The notes: generated by a model not told the origin, from the sequence alone. A stretch of DNA of 64,000 bases from Xanthomonas campestris pv. phormiicola (GCA_025666215.1 CP102593.1:3051001-3115000); one strand, 5' to 3'. Positions 19,185 through 32,469 are shown, counted from the first letter of the stretch. A program made the numbers and translations.

Positions 19185-20083
19185 CAGTCCTCGTCCGGCC
19201 AGCGGAGCGCGGCGGGCGCGGCGCCGCGGCGCGGCAATGGCACCGCCGCCAGCGCATTCCAGACCTTCAGCGCGTCGACCGTGGCGGCGACGTCGTGCAC
19301 GCGCAGCAGCAGCGCGCCGCGCTGCGCCGCCAGCAGATGCGCCGCCACCGAACCGGCCACGCGCTGCTCCGGCGCGGTGCGCCCGGTCAGTTCGCCGATG
19401 CTGCGCTTGCGCGAAAGCCCGGCCAGCACCGGCACGCCGAGTTCGACCAGGCGCGCCAGCTGCGCCAGCAACTGCAGGTTGTCGGCGGTGCCCTTGCCGA
19501 ACCCGAAACCCGGATCGACCAGCAGGTGGCGCTTGTCGATGCCGGCCATTTCCGCGGCGAAGAGGCGCTCGGCGAGGAACCGGTGCACCTCGCCGACCAC
19601 GTCGTCGTAGTGCGGCGCGCTGCCGGCGGCGTAGGCGTCGTCGGGCATGTGCATCAGCACCACCGGCACCCGCAGCTCCGCCGCCGCCTCCAGCGCGCCG
19701 GGCCGGCGCAGGGCCTGGATGTCGTTGATCATGCCGGCGCCGGCGGCGACCGCCGCGCGCATCACCTCCGGCTTGAAGGTGTCCACGCTCAGCGGCAGCG
19801 CGGTCTGCGCCGCCAGCCGCTCGATCACCGGGATCACCCGGCGCAACTCCTCCTCCACCGGCACCGGAGTGGCGCCGGGGCGGGTCGATTCGCCGCCGAT
19901 GTCGAGCAGGTCGGCGCCCTCCTCCGCCAGGCGCAGGCCATGCGCGACGGCCGCTTCCACCGTCGCATGCGCGCCGCCGTCGGAAAACGAATCGGGGGTG
20001 ACATTGACGATGCCCATCACCCGTGGACGATCCAGCAGCAGGCGGCGTCCGCCGCAATCCAGGCTCGGCGAGGTCTCGAACAT
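19184..20083 (-). CDS. folP: Dihydropteroate synthase
   Basis: 299 residues from the ATG at 20083 ([18 protein letters not shown]), with AGGAG nine bases upstream. Diagnostic motifs are present: [34 protein letters not shown] and [12 protein letters not shown]. The enzyme condenses p-aminobenzoate with dihydropterin pyrophosphate in folate synthesis and is the sulfonamide target. In many gammaproteobacteria folP follows ftsH; here ftsH is upstream but separated by a terminator. Confidence 0.97.
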   Translation of the reverse strand: MFETSPSLDCGGRRLLLDRPRVMGIVNVTPDSFSDGGAHATVEAAVAHGLRLAEEGADLLDIGGESTRPGATPVPVEEELRRVIPVIERLAAQTALPLSVDTFKPEVMRAAVAAGAGMINDIQALRRPGALEAAAELRVPVVLMHMPDDAYAAGSAPHYDDVVGEVHRFLAERLFAAEMAGIDKRHLLVDPGFGFGKGTADNLQLLAQLARLVELGVPVLAGLSRKRSIGELTGRTAPEQRVAGSVAAHLLAAQRGALLLRVHDVAATVDALKVWNALAAVPLPRRGAAPAALRWPDED

Positions 20084-20425
20084 CAGCAGCGCTCCTGAGC
20101 GTTGCCGCGATGCATGGGAATGCCGCGCGTGTCTTCGGTCGCAACCGGGACGGCAGCGCGGAGCGCCGTGGCGGCGGCGGCGTTGGCACGCGGCGGCAAC
20201 GATGGACGAGCGGGCGATGGCATGGGCGGCGGACAGTGATAACGGAGCGCTATTGTCGCCCAGTCGAAGTGCGCAGGACGATGCGGCAGCCGGATGCGTC
20301 CGCAAGATCGGCCGGAGCAACGCGTTCGCCACGACGGCTGTCTGCGCAGCGGCGCCAGGAAACAGCGCAGGCAACAAAAAAGCCAGGGATCGCTCCCTGG
20401 CTTTCTGGTGCCCCCGAGCGGGTAC
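20084..20425. other. Intergenic region between ftsH and folP
   Basis: 342 bp without a gene. It holds the ftsH terminator near its right end and presumably the folP promoter. No repeat, RNA or small ORF with supporting features is seen. Confidence 0.6.
20375..20404 (-). terminator. Rho-independent terminator of ftsH
   Basis: AAAGCCAGGGA at 20379-20389 pairs perfectly with TCCCTGGCTTT at 20394-20404 around a 4-nt loop. On the minus strand the stem is followed by a T run (complement of the A run at 20375-20380). It lies 22 bp past the ftsH stop. Confidence 0.88.
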
Positions 20426-22360
<1,935 letters not shown>

Positions 22361-22419
22361 CCTCATTGGCTCCGGTGTCCCTTCAACTCTTTCTCGATGC
22401 GTGATGCGACGGGTTCAGC

Positions 22420-23052
22420 TTACTTGATCTGGGCGCGCTTGCCCTGTCCTAGGACATAGACCTCCGGCGAACGCTTGCGCGATGCGGCCGGTTTGCGGAT
22501 GGACACCTTCTCATAGCGGCGCCGCATCTCGCGAATGTAGTCGTCGGACCCGACGCCCTGGAACAGCTTGATCAGGAACGCCCCGCCCGGTTTCAGGTGG
22601 GTATCGGCGAACGCCATCGCCAATTCGGCCAGATGCATCATCCGCGGCTGGTCCACCGCATCCATGCCGCTTTTATTGGGGGCCATATCCGACAGCACAA
22701 GGTCTACCCGGTTGTCGCCGAGCATCGCCTCGAACTGCGATAGCACCTCCTCCTCCCTGAAGTCGCCGTGAAGGAACTCCACGCCGGCCAGCGGCGGCAT
22801 CTCCAGGATGTCCAGCGCCAGCACCCGGCCGCGCTCGCCCAGCGACTTGCGCACCTGCTGCGACCAGCCGCCCGGCGCGGCGCCGAGATCGACCACCAGC
22901 ATGTCCGGCTTGAGCAGCCTGTCGCGCTGCAGCAGCTCTTCCAGCTTGTAGGCGGCACGCGAACGCATGCCTTCGGCCTGGGCCTTCTTCACGAAGGGGT
23001 CGGCGAAATGTTCGCGGAGCCAGCGTTGGCTGCTTTTGCTGCGGGTTGCCAT
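22420..23052 (-). CDS. rlmE: 23S rRNA (uridine2552-2'-O)-methyltransferase RlmE (FtsJ/RrmJ)
   Basis: 210 residues from the ATG at 23052 (MATRSKSSQRWLREHFAD). Reading further upstream would run antisense into yhbY and is rejected. The SAM-binding motif VVDLGAAPGGWSQ and the catalytic Asp/Lys/Glu set (LSDMAPNKSG, FLIKLFQG, SPEVYVL) are present. It methylates U2552 in the ribosomal A loop. It is divergent from yhbY, the same arrangement as in E. coli. Confidence 0.97.
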   Translation of the reverse strand: MATRSKSSQRWLREHFADPFVKKAQAEGMRSRAAYKLEELLQRDRLLKPDMLVVDLGAAPGGWSQQVRKSLGERGRVLALDILEMPPLAGVEFLHGDFREEEVLSQFEAMLGDNRVDLVLSDMAPNKSGMDAVDQPRMMHLAELAMAFADTHLKPGGAFLIKLFQGVGSDDYIREMRRRYEKVSIRKPAASRKRSPEVYVLGQGKRAQIK

Positions 23053-23118
23053 GGGATCGCGGTCGTGGTGGGCGGCCATGATACCCTGATCGCCCTTGGC
23101 AACCCCGTTCCCGCCTGC

Positions 23119-23424
23119 ATGTCGATCAGCCTGACCCCGTCCCAGAACCGCTTCCTGCGCGGCCTGGCGCACGACCTCAAACCCCTGTTGCAGATCGGCG
23201 GCAAGGGCATCACGCCGGCCTTCCTGGCCGAACTGGACGAGGTGCTGGAGCGCCACGAACTGGTCAAGGTGAAGGTCGGCGGCGACGACCGCGAGGCCCG
23301 CGACGCGTCCATCGCCAGCCTGGTCGAGCAATCGCACAGCGTGCTGGTGCAGCGCATCGGCCACACCGCGATCCTGTACCGCCCGGCCAAGGAAGACCGC
23401 CAGATCGTGCTGCCGCGCGGCTGA
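23119..23424 (+). CDS. yhbY: RNA-binding CRM-domain protein YhbY
   Basis: 101 residues from the ATG at 23119 (MSISLTPSQNRFLRGLAHD). The CRM fold motif GGKGITPAFLAELDEVLERHELVKVKV is clear, with the GxxG loop at GGKG. YhbY associates with pre-50S ribosomal subunits. It is divergent from rlmE with 66 bp between the two starts, a shared promoter region. Confidence 0.95.
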   Translation: MSISLTPSQNRFLRGLAHDLKPLLQIGGKGITPAFLAELDEVLERHELVKVKVGGDDREARDASIASLVEQSHSVLVQRIGHTAILYRPAKEDRQIVLPRG

Positions 23425-23443
23425 TCCGCTTCCCGGTGACCTC

Positions 23444-23818
23444 ATGCAGCTGACCCAGGACCTGCCCGATTACGCCTATGCCCTGCGCATGGCCGATGGC
23501 CGCCAGGCGAAGGTGAACGACCGCCTGCTCACCCGCAGTTTCATTCTTGCCCCGGACACCCTGATCGAGCAGTGGGACGCGCCCGCGGCCGCCGAACTGC
23601 AGCCGCAGCACCTGCAGCCCCTGCTGGAACTGAACCCGGCGCTGGTGATCCTGGGCACCGGCGAGCGCCAGGTGTTCCCGTCCGCCGCCGCACTGGCCCT
23701 GTTCCTGACCCGCGGCATCGGCATCGAAGTGATGAACAACGCCGCGGCGGCGCGCACCTACAACGTGCTGGCCGCCGAAGGCCGGCGCGTGGCGGTCGGG
23801 TTCCTGCTCGAAGGCTGA
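23444..23818 (+). CDS. Mth938-like domain protein (DUF498 family)
   Basis: 124 residues. The motifs ILGTGERQVFPS and GIGIEVMNNAAAARTYNVLAAEGRRV are characteristic of the Mth938/NDUFAF3-like fold. The biochemical role in bacteria is not established; the mitochondrial relative NDUFAF3 helps assemble complex I. It begins 19 bp after yhbY on the same strand and is likely cotranscribed. No signal or membrane segment. Confidence 0.88.
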   Translation: MQLTQDLPDYAYALRMADGRQAKVNDRLLTRSFILAPDTLIEQWDAPAAAELQPQHLQPLLELNPALVILGTGERQVFPSAAALALFLTRGIGIEVMNNAAAARTYNVLAAEGRRVAVGFLLEG

Positions 23819-23915
23819 GCAGCGTCGCGGCCGCCGCCTGCGCTGGCCGCGTGTCGTCTTCCGACCACTCTCACGGCGCGCTGCGCCGCAACCCGCCCAA
23901 TCGCCGGCGCGCCGC

Positions 23916-24704
23916 TCACTTGCTCGGCAGATACAACAGCGGGTCGACCGGCTTGCCGTTGTAGCGGATCTCGAAGTGCAGCATGTCGCGTGCGGCGCCG
24001 CTGTGGCCCATCTCGGCGATCTGCTCGCCGGCCTTCACGTTCTGGCCTTCGTTGACCAGGCGCTTGCGGTTGTGGCCGTAGGCCGACAGCCATTGCTCGT
24101 TGTGCTTGATGATGATCAGTTCGCCGTAGCCGACCAGGCCGGCGCCCGAGTACACCACCACGCCATCGGCGGCGGCGCGCACCGCCTGGCCGTTGCTGCC
24201 GGCGATATCCACGCCCTGCTTGGTGGTCTCGCCGACCACGAAACGGCTGACCACCGCGCCGTCGGCCGGCCAGCGCCAGCTGAAGCCGCTGCTGACCGGG
24301 GTCGGCGCCGCCGCGGCCGGCGGACGCGCTGCCGTTCCCGACGCGGTCGGCGGCGGCACCACGGCGCTGCCGGGCCGCGCCGCGACCGTGCCGCCGCCCG
24401 GCGGATACAGCTTCAGCGACTGCCCGGGGTAGATCGTGTACGGCGGCAGCAGCCGGTTCCAGGCGGCCAGGTCCTGCGGAGTGATGTTGTTGACGCGGGC
24501 GATCGCATACAGCGTGTCGCCACGGCGCACGGTCGCACTGACCCCCGGCTTGGGCACCGATGGACGCGGCGCCGACGCGCTGGGCTTGCCCGGCGCATTG
24601 GACGTGCGCACCACGGTGGCGCTGCTGCATGCGCCCAGTCCTGCCGCCACCAGCAACCACACGCTGCAACGCAGGCCGTTGCGCACCACCCGATCGACGC
24701 TCAT
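23916..24704 (-). CDS. nlpD: NlpD-like lipoprotein, LysM plus degenerate LytM, probable amidase activator
   Basis: 262 residues from the ATG at 24704, which overlaps the stop of the upstream gene (ATGA). A lipoprotein signal ends AAGLGACSS (lipobox LGAC). A LysM repeat follows (TVRRGDTLYAIARVNNI, about 58-100), then a Pro/Ala linker and a C-terminal LytM/M23 domain. The zinc-binding residues of active M23 enzymes are altered: the usual H-x3-D site reads KQGVD, and the usual HLHFE reads MLHFE. It should therefore not cut peptidoglycan itself but activate an amidase such as AmiC, as NlpD does in E. coli. rpoS, which follows nlpD in many gammaproteobacteria, is absent. Confidence 0.9.
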   Translation of the reverse strand: MSVDRVVRNGLRCSVWLLVAAGLGACSSATVVRTSNAPGKPSASAPRPSVPKPGVSATVRRGDTLYAIARVNNITPQDLAAWNRLLPPYTIYPGQSLKLYPPGGGTVAARPGSAVVPPPTASGTAARPPAAAAPTPVSSGFSWRWPADGAVVSRFVVGETTKQGVDIAGSNGQAVRAAADGVVVYSGAGLVGYGELIIIKHNEQWLSAYGHNRKRLVNEGQNVKAGEQIAEMGHSGAARDMLHFEIRYNGKPVDPLLYLPSK

Positions 24705-25315
24705 CCGTACTTCGCTCTCCATATGACCCACACCACCAGCAGCGCCAGGATCGCCATCGCGACCCAACCGAGCGGTTCGATCCAGCGCCGCAACGCGGCT
24801 TCCGCACGCGGCCCGCCCAGGCGGATCGCGCCGGCCACCAGATACACGCGCTTGCCGCGGCCGACCAGCATGCTCGCCAGGAACGGTAGCAGCGGGATTC
24901 CCACGATGCCTGAGGCCCAGGTAAATATCTTCAGCGGGATCGGGGTGAAACCGGCCAGCACCAGCAGCCAGAACGCACGCCACGGCGACTCGGCGACCAC
25001 CTCGCGCAGGTGGCTCACCTGCGCGTCGATCTTCTGCGTCCAGCCCAGCCATTCGATCAGCGGCTGCACCGCGGCGAAGGCGAAGTGGCCGAGCATGTAG
25101 CCGACCAGCGCGCCGGCCAGCGAGCCCATCAGGCTCAGCGTGGCGAACCACAGCGCGCGCCGCGGCTGCGCCAGCGACATCGGCGCCAGCATCACTTCCG
25201 GCGGCACCGGGAACACGATCGCCTCGGCGAAGCTGAGCCCGGTCAGGAACGCCGGCGCGCGGCGGTGGCGCGACCAACCGATGGCGCGTTCGTACAACGG
25301 CCCGAATATCTTCAT
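24701..25315 (-). CDS. YqaA/DedA-family (VTT-domain) inner-membrane protein
   Basis: 204 residues with several hydrophobic segments and the family motifs FPVPPEVMLAPM and the glycine-rich GSLAGALVGYMLG. The segment FTPIPLKIFTWASG with two conserved prolines matches the re-entrant loop of DedA/VTT proteins. The family is linked to lipid carrier recycling or scrambling, but this subgroup's substrate is unknown. It starts 18 bp after pcm and overlaps nlpD by four bases, so the three form one operon with surE. Confidence 0.88.
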   Translation of the reverse strand: MKIFGPLYERAIGWSRHRRAPAFLTGLSFAEAIVFPVPPEVMLAPMSLAQPRRALWFATLSLMGSLAGALVGYMLGHFAFAAVQPLIEWLGWTQKIDAQVSHLREVVAESPWRAFWLLVLAGFTPIPLKIFTWASGIVGIPLLPFLASMLVGRGKRVYLVAGAIRLGGPRAEAALRRWIEPLGWVAMAILALLVVWVIWRAKYG

Positions 25316-25333
25316 CCAGCGCAGCTCCGGTAA

Positions 25334-26011
25334 TTAATCCAGCATGCCCGACAGCAGCGGGACGAAGGTCACCGGCGCCAGGATGTCTTGTTCGATGCGG
25401 CCGTCGGCATCGCGGCGCAGGCGCACCAGCGATTGCGACGAGGGGCCGCCGACCGGCGCCACCAGGCAGCCGCCCGGCGCCAGCTGCTCGACCAGCGCAT
25501 CGACCAGCGCCGGCGCCGCGGCGGTGACCACGATCGCATCGTAGGGGCCGTGCTCGGCCCAGCCGATGCGGCCGTCGTCGTGCTTGCTGCGCACGTTCAT
25601 GCCGAGCTGGCGCAAGCGCTTGCGCGCCTGCCGCAACAGGTCGCCGATGCGCTCCACGGTATAGACCTCCAGCCCCAGCGCGGCCAGGATCGCGGCCTGG
25701 TAGCCGGAACCGGTGCCCACTTCCAGCACCTTCTTCGGCGCCGCCTCGAGCACGGTTTCGGTCATCCGCGCCACCACCCACGGCTGCGAGATGGTCTGGC
25801 CGTGGCCGATCGGCAGCGCGGTGTCCTCGTAGGCGCGCGAGGCCAGCGCTTCGTCGATGAACAGGTGCCGCGGCACCGTGCGCACCGCGTTGAGCACCGC
25901 TTCGTCGCGGATGCCGGACTCGCGCAGGCGCTCGACCAGGCGGTCGCGCACGCGCTGCGAGGTCATGCCGATGCCGATCGCTTCCGGTTGCAGGCGCAGC
26001 CGCGGGGTCAT
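25334..26011 (-). CDS. pcm: Protein-L-isoaspartate O-methyltransferase
   Basis: 225 residues from the ATG at 26011, overlapping the surE stop (ATGA). The SAM motif [18 protein letters not shown], the PCMT pre-motif [17 protein letters not shown] and the C-terminal [13 protein letters not shown] are all conserved. The enzyme repairs isoaspartyl damage in ageing proteins. The surE-pcm pair is the classical stationary-phase survival operon. Confidence 0.97.
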   Translation of the reverse strand: MTPRLRLQPEAIGIGMTSQRVRDRLVERLRESGIRDEAVLNAVRTVPRHLFIDEALASRAYEDTALPIGHGQTISQPWVVARMTETVLEAAPKKVLEVGTGSGYQAAILAALGLEVYTVERIGDLLRQARKRLRQLGMNVRSKHDDGRIGWAEHGPYDAIVVTAAAPALVDALVEQLAPGGCLVAPVGGPSSQSLVRLRRDADGRIEQDILAPVTFVPLLSGMLD

Positions 26012-26787
26012 GCCGGGTTGTCCAGCGCGGCGGTGAGGCCGCCGACCCAGCTGGCCACCGTCTCCAGCGCCTGGTAGCGGGTCAGGTCGACCTGGATCGG
26101 GGTGATGGAGATGAAGCCGGTGCGCACCGCGTGGAAATCGGTGCCCGGGCCGGCGTCCTGCTCGCGGCCGGCCGGGCCGATCCAGTACACGGTGCCGCCG
26201 CGCGGGTCGGGCTGCGGCAGGCACGGTTCGGAGCGGTGGCGGTTGCCGAGCCGGGTGACCTCGAAGCCCTTGATCTCGCCCCAAGGCAGGTCCGGCACGT
26301 TGACGTTGAGGATGGTGTCCGCCGGCAGCGGATCGGCCTTCAGCCGCGCCACGATCTCCACCGCGGCGCGCGCGGCAGTCTGGAAGTGCTTGGGGTCGTG
26401 GTTGTGGGTGACCAGCGACATCGCCAGCGCCGGCAGGCCCAGGAAGCGGCCTTCCATCGCCGCCGAGACGGTGCCCGAGTAGATCACGTCGTCGCCCAGG
26501 TTGGCCGAGTTGTTGATCCCCGAGACCACCATGTCCGGTTCGTCCTCGAGCATGCCGGTGAGCGCCAGGTGCACGCAGTCGGTGGGCGTACCGGCGACGC
26601 TGCAGGTGTGCGGGTCGATGCGCTTGATCCGGATCGGCAGATCCAGGGTCAGCGAGTTGCTGGCGCCGGAACGATCGCGATCGGGTGCGACCACGGTCAC
26701 TTCGTGGCCCGCGCCGCGCAATTGCTCGGCCAGCATCCTGATGCCGGGGGCGTCGACGCCGTCGTCGTTAGAAACCAGTACGCGCAT
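26008..26787 (-). CDS. surE: 5'/3'-nucleotidase SurE
   Basis: 259 residues. The N-terminal metal-binding [11 protein letters not shown] and the [10 protein letters not shown] and [19 protein letters not shown] motifs are diagnostic. SurE hydrolyses nucleoside monophosphates and short polyphosphate. It heads the surE-pcm-yqaA-nlpD operon. The divergent smr gene starts 110 bp away. Confidence 0.98.
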   Translation of the reverse strand: MRVLVSNDDGVDAPGIRMLAEQLRGAGHEVTVVAPDRDRSGASNSLTLDLPIRIKRIDPHTCSVAGTPTDCVHLALTGMLEDEPDMVVSGINNSANLGDDVIYSGTVSAAMEGRFLGLPALAMSLVTHNHDPKHFQTAARAAVEIVARLKADPLPADTILNVNVPDLPWGEIKGFEVTRLGNRHRSEPCLPQPDPRGGTVYWIGPAGREQDAGPGTDFHAVRTGFISITPIQVDLTRYQALETVASWVGGLTAALDNPA

Positions 26788-26897
26788 GGGACTCCTCGGA
26801 TTACCCGACCATGATACCGGATGCGTCCCTCGCCTTCCGCCCTCATGTACGGCTTGCGCTGCTTGCGCCGCGTGACTGGCGGGTTACGCTGTGCGCC

Positions 26898-27431
26898 ATG
26901 TCGCATCCCGAAGACGAAGATCCCGCCGCGCTGTTCCGCGCGGCGATCGGCGCGGTCACGCCGCTCAACGCGACGCCGCCGGCCAATGCCAAGCCGCGGC
27001 CGAAACCGCGCGCGCGCATGGCCGAGCGCGACGACGCCGAGGCGCAGAGCGAATTCCAGCGCCTGCTGCGCGACAGCGCGCCGCTGGAGGCAGGCGACGT
27101 GGCCAGCTACCGCCGCGAGAACGTGCCGGCGCGGGTGTTCCAGCGCCTGCGCCGCGGCCAGTTCTCCGCCCAGGACGAACTGGACCTGCACGGCGCCAAC
27201 GCGGCGCAGGCCGAGGCGTTGCTGCGCCAGTTCATCGCCGAGGCGCATGCGCACGAGTTCGGCTGCGTGCGCATCGTGCACGGCAAGGGCCTGCAGTCCG
27301 GCGGCATCCCGCTGCTGAAGAACCTGGTCGATCGCCTGCTGCGGCAGCGCAACGACGTGCTGGCGTTCCATTCGGCGCCGCCCACGCAAGGCGGCACCGG
27401 GGCGATGCTGGTGTTGCTGGCGCGGCGCTGA
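26898..27431 (+). CDS. Smr-domain protein (SmrA/SmrB type)
   Basis: 177 residues from the ATG at 26898 (MSHPEDEDPAALFRAAIG). The C-terminal Smr domain shows DELDLHGANAAQAEALL and the VRIVHGKGLQSGG loop typical of Smr nucleases, followed by the GGTGAMLVLL strand. E. coli SmrB cuts mRNA at collided ribosomes. The N-terminal half is a basic, Pro/Ala-rich arm. It is transcribed opposite to its neighbours and interrupts the usual truD-surE adjacency. Confidence 0.92.
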   Translation: MSHPEDEDPAALFRAAIGAVTPLNATPPANAKPRPKPRARMAERDDAEAQSEFQRLLRDSAPLEAGDVASYRRENVPARVFQRLRRGQFSAQDELDLHGANAAQAEALLRQFIAEAHAHEFGCVRIVHGKGLQSGGIPLLKNLVDRLLRQRNDVLAFHSAPPTQGGTGAMLVLLARR

Positions 27432-27442
27432 CGCCGCGCCGC

Positions 27443-28507
27443 TCATTCCTGCGCCGCCGGCTCGGCCTGCGCGCCCTGCCCCGCGTCGACGACCTCGCCC
27501 AGCTCGTGCAGCAGCGCGGTGGCGTAGCTGCCCGGCGGCAACGCGAAGCGCAGCTCCAGCGCGGCGCCGTCGGCGTCCAGCCAGCGCCATTGCAGCTCGG
27601 CCGCGCGCAGCCGCGTGGCGCGCCGCTCCTGTTTCAGGCCTTCGCGCTCCAGGCCTTCGCGCAAGCGCACGGACGTCGCATCGGCGAGCGCGGCCAGCTC
27701 CAGCGCGCGCGCCGCGTCGGCGCTGCGCAACTCGCCCGCGCCCCACAACGGCGCCGAAGGATGGATGTCGAAACGCTGCAGCCGCTCGGCCAACACGTCG
27801 GACCACTGTTCCGGGCCGAACACGCTGCGGCGGCCGTCGAGCAGCCACACCTCGCCATCCAGCGCGCCGTCCCAGCTGCCCGCCGCCACGCGCGCGGCCA
27901 GCACCCGGTTGAACAGTTCCGAGCGCGCCGCCGACAACAGCAGCGAGCGCTGCTCGCGCCGCACCCGGCGCCCGTCGAACATCGCCAGCGCGTTGCCGAC
28001 GTTGCCGCCGTCGCGGCCGAAGCGCTGTTCGCCGAACCAGTTGGGGATGCCGCGCGCGGCGATCTGCGCCAGCCGCGCCTCGATCGCGGCGCGCTCGCCG
28101 CGCACCTCGCGCAACACCAGCACGAAGCCGTTGCCGGCCAGCGCGCCGCGCGGCAGCTTGCGGTTGTGCCACTGCGACTGCAGCACCTGCAGGTCCTCGC
28201 TGTGCAGCGCCTCCAGCGCCGGCGCCACGCGCTTGGGCAGGTGCACCGAGAACCGCTGGGTGGTGACCGCGTGACGGTCCTTCATGCCCGCGTAGCCGAT
28301 CGCCATCTCCGCCACGCCGGCCCACTGCGCCAGGCGGCGTGCGGCGAAGGCGGTGTTCATGCCGCGCTTGCGCACGGTCAGCAGCAGATGTTCGCCCTCG
28401 CCGCTGGGCTCGAACGCGGGCATTTCGTCGACCTGGAAATCCTCGGCCACGCTGCGCATGCGCGCCTGCAACGGCGCGGCGCCGAACGCGCGCGGCAAGT
28501 CGCTCAC
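27443..28507 (-). CDS. truD: tRNA pseudouridine(13) synthase TruD
   Basis: 354 residues from a GTG at 28507 that overlaps the ispF stop (GTGA); there is no ATG in a sensible position. The TruD catalytic motif [14 protein letters not shown] has Asp77, followed by [15 protein letters not shown], the family signature. It isomerises U13 in several tRNAs. The C-terminus (EPAAQE) is variable. The gene converges with smr, with only 11 bp between the stops. Confidence 0.95.
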   Translation of the reverse strand: MSDLPRAFGAAPLQARMRSVAEDFQVDEMPAFEPSGEGEHLLLTVRKRGMNTAFAARRLAQWAGVAEMAIGYAGMKDRHAVTTQRFSVHLPKRVAPALEALHSEDLQVLQSQWHNRKLPRGALAGNGFVLVLREVRGERAAIEARLAQIAARGIPNWFGEQRFGRDGGNVGNALAMFDGRRVRREQRSLLLSAARSELFNRVLAARVAAGSWDGALDGEVWLLDGRRSVFGPEQWSDVLAERLQRFDIHPSAPLWGAGELRSADAARALELAALADATSVRLREGLEREGLKQERRATRLRAAELQWRWLDADGAALELRFALPPGSYATALLHELGEVVDAGQGAQAEPAAQE

Positions 28508-28995
28508 AGCGCCACCAGCAACACCGCCGCCTGCGCGGCGATGCCTTCGCCGCGGCCGGTGAACCCCAACTGCTCGCTGGTGGTGGCCTTGACGCTGACG
28601 CGCTCGACGCCGACCTGCAGCAGCGCGGCCAGGCGTTCGCGCATCGCCAGCGCATGCGGGCCGACCTTGGGCCGCTCGCAGATCACGGTCACGTCGGCGT
28701 TGCCGAGCTGCCAGCCGCTCTCGCGCAACAACTGCTCGCAATGGCTCAGGAACTGCGCGCTGTCGGCGCCTTTCCAGCGCGCATCCGAGGGCGGGAAATG
28801 CTGGCCGATGTCGCCCAACGCCAGCGCGCCGAGCAGCGCGTCGCACAGCGCATGGATCACCACGTCGCCGTCGCTGTGCGCCAGCACGCCGCGCGTGTGC
28901 GGCACGCGCACGCCGCCGAGCATCACGTGGTCGCCATCGCCGAAGGCGTGCACGTCGTAGCCCTGGCCGATACGGAAAGGAGGGAAGTCAGGCAT
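28504..28995 (-). CDS. ispF: 2-C-methyl-D-erythritol 2,4-cyclodiphosphate synthase
   Basis: 163 residues from the ATG at 28995 ([18 protein letters not shown]). The zinc ligands in GYDVHAF, the substrate motif [20 protein letters not shown] and the conserved [21 protein letters not shown] are present. It catalyses the cyclisation step of the MEP isoprenoid pathway. It lies 73 bp downstream of ispD and overlaps truD, so it acts in the same pathway and probably the same transcript as ispD. Confidence 0.98.
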   Translation of the reverse strand: MPDFPPFRIGQGYDVHAFGDGDHVMLGGVRVPHTRGVLAHSDGDVVIHALCDALLGALALGDIGQHFPPSDARWKGADSAQFLSHCEQLLRESGWQLGNADVTVICERPKVGPHALAMRERLAALLQVGVERVSVKATTSEQLGFTGRGEGIAAQAAVLLVAL

Positions 28996-29068
28996 GGGTC
29001 TGGCAGGATCGCAAAGGAAATAAAGGGAAGGCATCCGCGCTGCGACGCCGCAGCGCAAGACAGCCGAT

Positions 29069-29770
29069 TCAGGACTGCCGCGCGCGCAGGAACAGTTCGA
29101 ACTCGAAGCGCACCAGGTCGGCCGGGGTGGTGACCTTGAAGTTGTCCTCGGCGCCCTCGACCAGCAGCGGCCGCAGGCCCAGCAACTCCATCGCCATCGC
29201 ATCGTCGGTGACCTCGACCCCGGCGGCCGCGGCCTGTTCCAGCGCCCGGGTCAGCTGCAGGCGCCGGAACAACTGCGGGGTCAGCGCGCGCCACAGGCGC
29301 TCGCGCGGCTCGGTGGCGTCGATGCCGCCGTCGTCGCCGGCGCGCTTGAGCGTGTCGCGCACCGGTGCGGCCAGGATCGCGCCGACCGGATCGCCGCGCC
29401 CGGTTTCCAGCAGCCGGTCCAGATCGGCCAGCGCCAGGTTCGGGCGCGCCGCATCGTGCACCAGCACGAAATCGTCCGCCTTGACCGAGTCCGGCAAGGC
29501 CTGCAGCGCGGCCAGCACCGAGCCGGCACGGCTGGCGCCGCCGACGCAGGTCAGCACCGGCTTGCCGTCCAGTTCGTTCCAGCCCGGCCAATCGGCATCG
29601 TCGGTACCGAGCGCGACCATCGCCCCGGCCACCGCTGGATGCGCCAGCAGGGACTGCAGCGCATGCGCGATCAACGGCTGCCCGCCGGCCTGCAGATACT
29701 GCTTGGGCACGGGACTGCCGAAACGAGTGCCGCGGCCGGCGGCCGGCACCACGGCCCAGACCGTGGCCAT
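29069..29770 (-). CDS. ispD: 2-C-methyl-D-erythritol 4-phosphate cytidylyltransferase
   Basis: 233 residues. The nucleotidyltransferase signature [25 protein letters not shown] and the C-terminal [10 protein letters not shown] are diagnostic. It forms CDP-methylerythritol in the MEP pathway. The start overlaps the ftsB stop by one base (ATGA). Confidence 0.97.
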   Translation of the reverse strand: MATVWAVVPAAGRGTRFGSPVPKQYLQAGGQPLIAHALQSLLAHPAVAGAMVALGTDDADWPGWNELDGKPVLTCVGGASRAGSVLAALQALPDSVKADDFVLVHDAARPNLALADLDRLLETGRGDPVGAILAAPVRDTLKRAGDDGGIDATEPRERLWRALTPQLFRRLQLTRALEQAAAAGVEVTDDAMAMELLGLRPLLVEGAEDNFKVTTPADLVRFEFELFLRARQS

Positions 29771-30123
29771 CAGGGTTGCTCGCTCGGCGCGGCCGGCGCC
29801 TGCGCCGGGGTGCCGTCGGTGGCCGGCGCGACCGGCACCGGCGCGTCTTCGACGACACGATAGAACTTCTCGCCCGGCTTGATCATGCCCAGCTCGCTGC
29901 GCGCGCGCTCCTCGATCGCCGCCTCGCCGTCCTTGAGGTCCTTGACCTCGGCGGCGAGCGCGGCATTGCGTTGCTGCAGGCCTTCGTTATCGCGCTTCTG
30001 GTGCTCGACCTGGCTCTCGAGCACCAGTACCTCGCCGGAATTGCCCGGACCGAGCCAGAAACGGTACTGCAGCCACGCCAGCAGTCCCGCCAGCACCAGC
30101 AGCAGCCAGCGCCAGTTGCGCAC
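29770..30123 (-). CDS. ftsB: Cell division protein FtsB
   Basis: 117 residues. One N-terminal membrane segment ([19 protein letters not shown]) is followed by a periplasmic coiled coil ([19 protein letters not shown]) and the [19 protein letters not shown] region that contacts FtsL and FtsQ. The C-terminus is an Ala/Pro-rich extension ([17 protein letters not shown]). It starts three bases after eno, giving the conserved eno-ftsB-ispD-ispF order. Confidence 0.95.
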   Translation of the reverse strand: MRNWRWLLLVLAGLLAWLQYRFWLGPGNSGEVLVLESQVEHQKRDNEGLQQRNAALAAEVKDLKDGEAAIEERARSELGMIKPGEKFYRVVEDAPVPVAPATDGTPAQAPAAPSEQP

Positions 30124-30126
30124 GGC

Positions 30127-31431
<1,305 letters not shown>

Positions 31432-31570
31432 TTACCAGGAAAGAAGGGGGACACCGGAAACCCTCGGATTATGGCCGCAGCGCCGCTGCTTGCCAAATGA
31501 ACGGCACGCCGCACCGGCGCGGCGCGCGCCGTTGCCGGCGTTCGAACCGAGCGTGCGCTGCGCACGATAC

Positions 31571-31597
31571 GGGTGCGTCCGGGGGCCCGACGCACCC
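31571..31597 (-). terminator. GC-rich hairpin after kdsA
   Basis: GGGTGCGTC at 31571-31579 pairs with GACGCACCC at 31589-31597 (9-bp perfect stem, 9-nt loop), 15 bp past the kdsA stop. No T run follows on the minus strand, so it is a candidate transcript-end or stabilising hairpin rather than a proven intrinsic terminator. Confidence 0.4.
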
Positions 31598-31611
31598 GCA
31601 CCATCGCCGCA

Positions 31612-32448
31612 TCAACCCAGCCCGTGCTCCAGGAAGCCGCTACGCTTGGTGATCGCGTCCAGCGCCATCAGCGTCTCCAGCAGCGCTTCCATCTTGTCCA
31701 GCGGCCAGGCATTGGGGCCATCGGACAGCGCCTTGGACGGATCGGGGTGGGTCTCGGCGAACACGCCGGACACGCCCACCGCCACCGCCGCGCGCGCCAG
31801 CACCGGCACGAACTCGCGCTGGCCGCCGGAGGTGCTGCCCTGCCCGCCCGGCAACTGCACCGAATGGGTGGCGTCGAACACCACCGGGCAGCCGGTCTCG
31901 CGCATCACGCTCAACGAGCGCATGTCGCTGACCAGGTTGTTGTAGCCGAAGCTGGCGCCGCGCTCGCAGACCATGATCTGCTCGTTGCCGGTGGACTTGG
32001 CCTTGTCCACCACCGGCTTCATGTCCCACGGCGACAGGAACTGGCCCTTCTTGATGTTGACCGGCTTGCCGGCAGCGCAGACGTTCCTGATGAAGTCGGT
32101 CTGCCGCACCAGGAACGCCGGGGTCTGCAGCACGTCGACCACCGCCGCCACCTCGTGCATCGGCGTGTACTCGTGCACGTCGGTCAGCACCGGCACGCCG
32201 ATCTGCTTCTTCACCGCCTCCAGCACCTTCAGCCCCTCTTCCAGGCCAGGGCCGCGGAAGCTGGTGCCGGAGGTGCGGTTGGCCTTGTCGAAGCTCGACT
32301 TGAAGATGAAGTTGATCCCCAGCCTGCCGGTGATCTCCTTGAGCTTGCCGGCCACGTCCAGCTGCAGCTGCATCGACTCGATCACGCACGGGCCGGCGAT
32401 CAGGAACAACGGCTGGTCCAGGCCGACTTCGAAGCCACACAGTTTCAT
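31612..32448 (-). CDS. kdsA: 3-deoxy-8-phosphooctulonate synthase
   Basis: 278 residues from the ATG at 32448 ([19 protein letters not shown]), with AGGTGATCC just upstream. Motifs [31 protein letters not shown] and [12 protein letters not shown] identify KDO-8-phosphate synthase, which condenses arabinose 5-phosphate with PEP for lipopolysaccharide core synthesis. It lies between pyrG and eno on one strand. Confidence 0.98.
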   Translation of the reverse strand: MKLCGFEVGLDQPLFLIAGPCVIESMQLQLDVAGKLKEITGRLGINFIFKSSFDKANRTSGTSFRGPGLEEGLKVLEAVKKQIGVPVLTDVHEYTPMHEVAAVVDVLQTPAFLVRQTDFIRNVCAAGKPVNIKKGQFLSPWDMKPVVDKAKSTGNEQIMVCERGASFGYNNLVSDMRSLSVMRETGCPVVFDATHSVQLPGGQGSTSGGQREFVPVLARAAVAVGVSGVFAETHPDPSKALSDGPNAWPLDKMEALLETLMALDAITKRSGFLEHGLG

Positions 32449-32469
32449 CGGATCACCTATCGATTGGAG

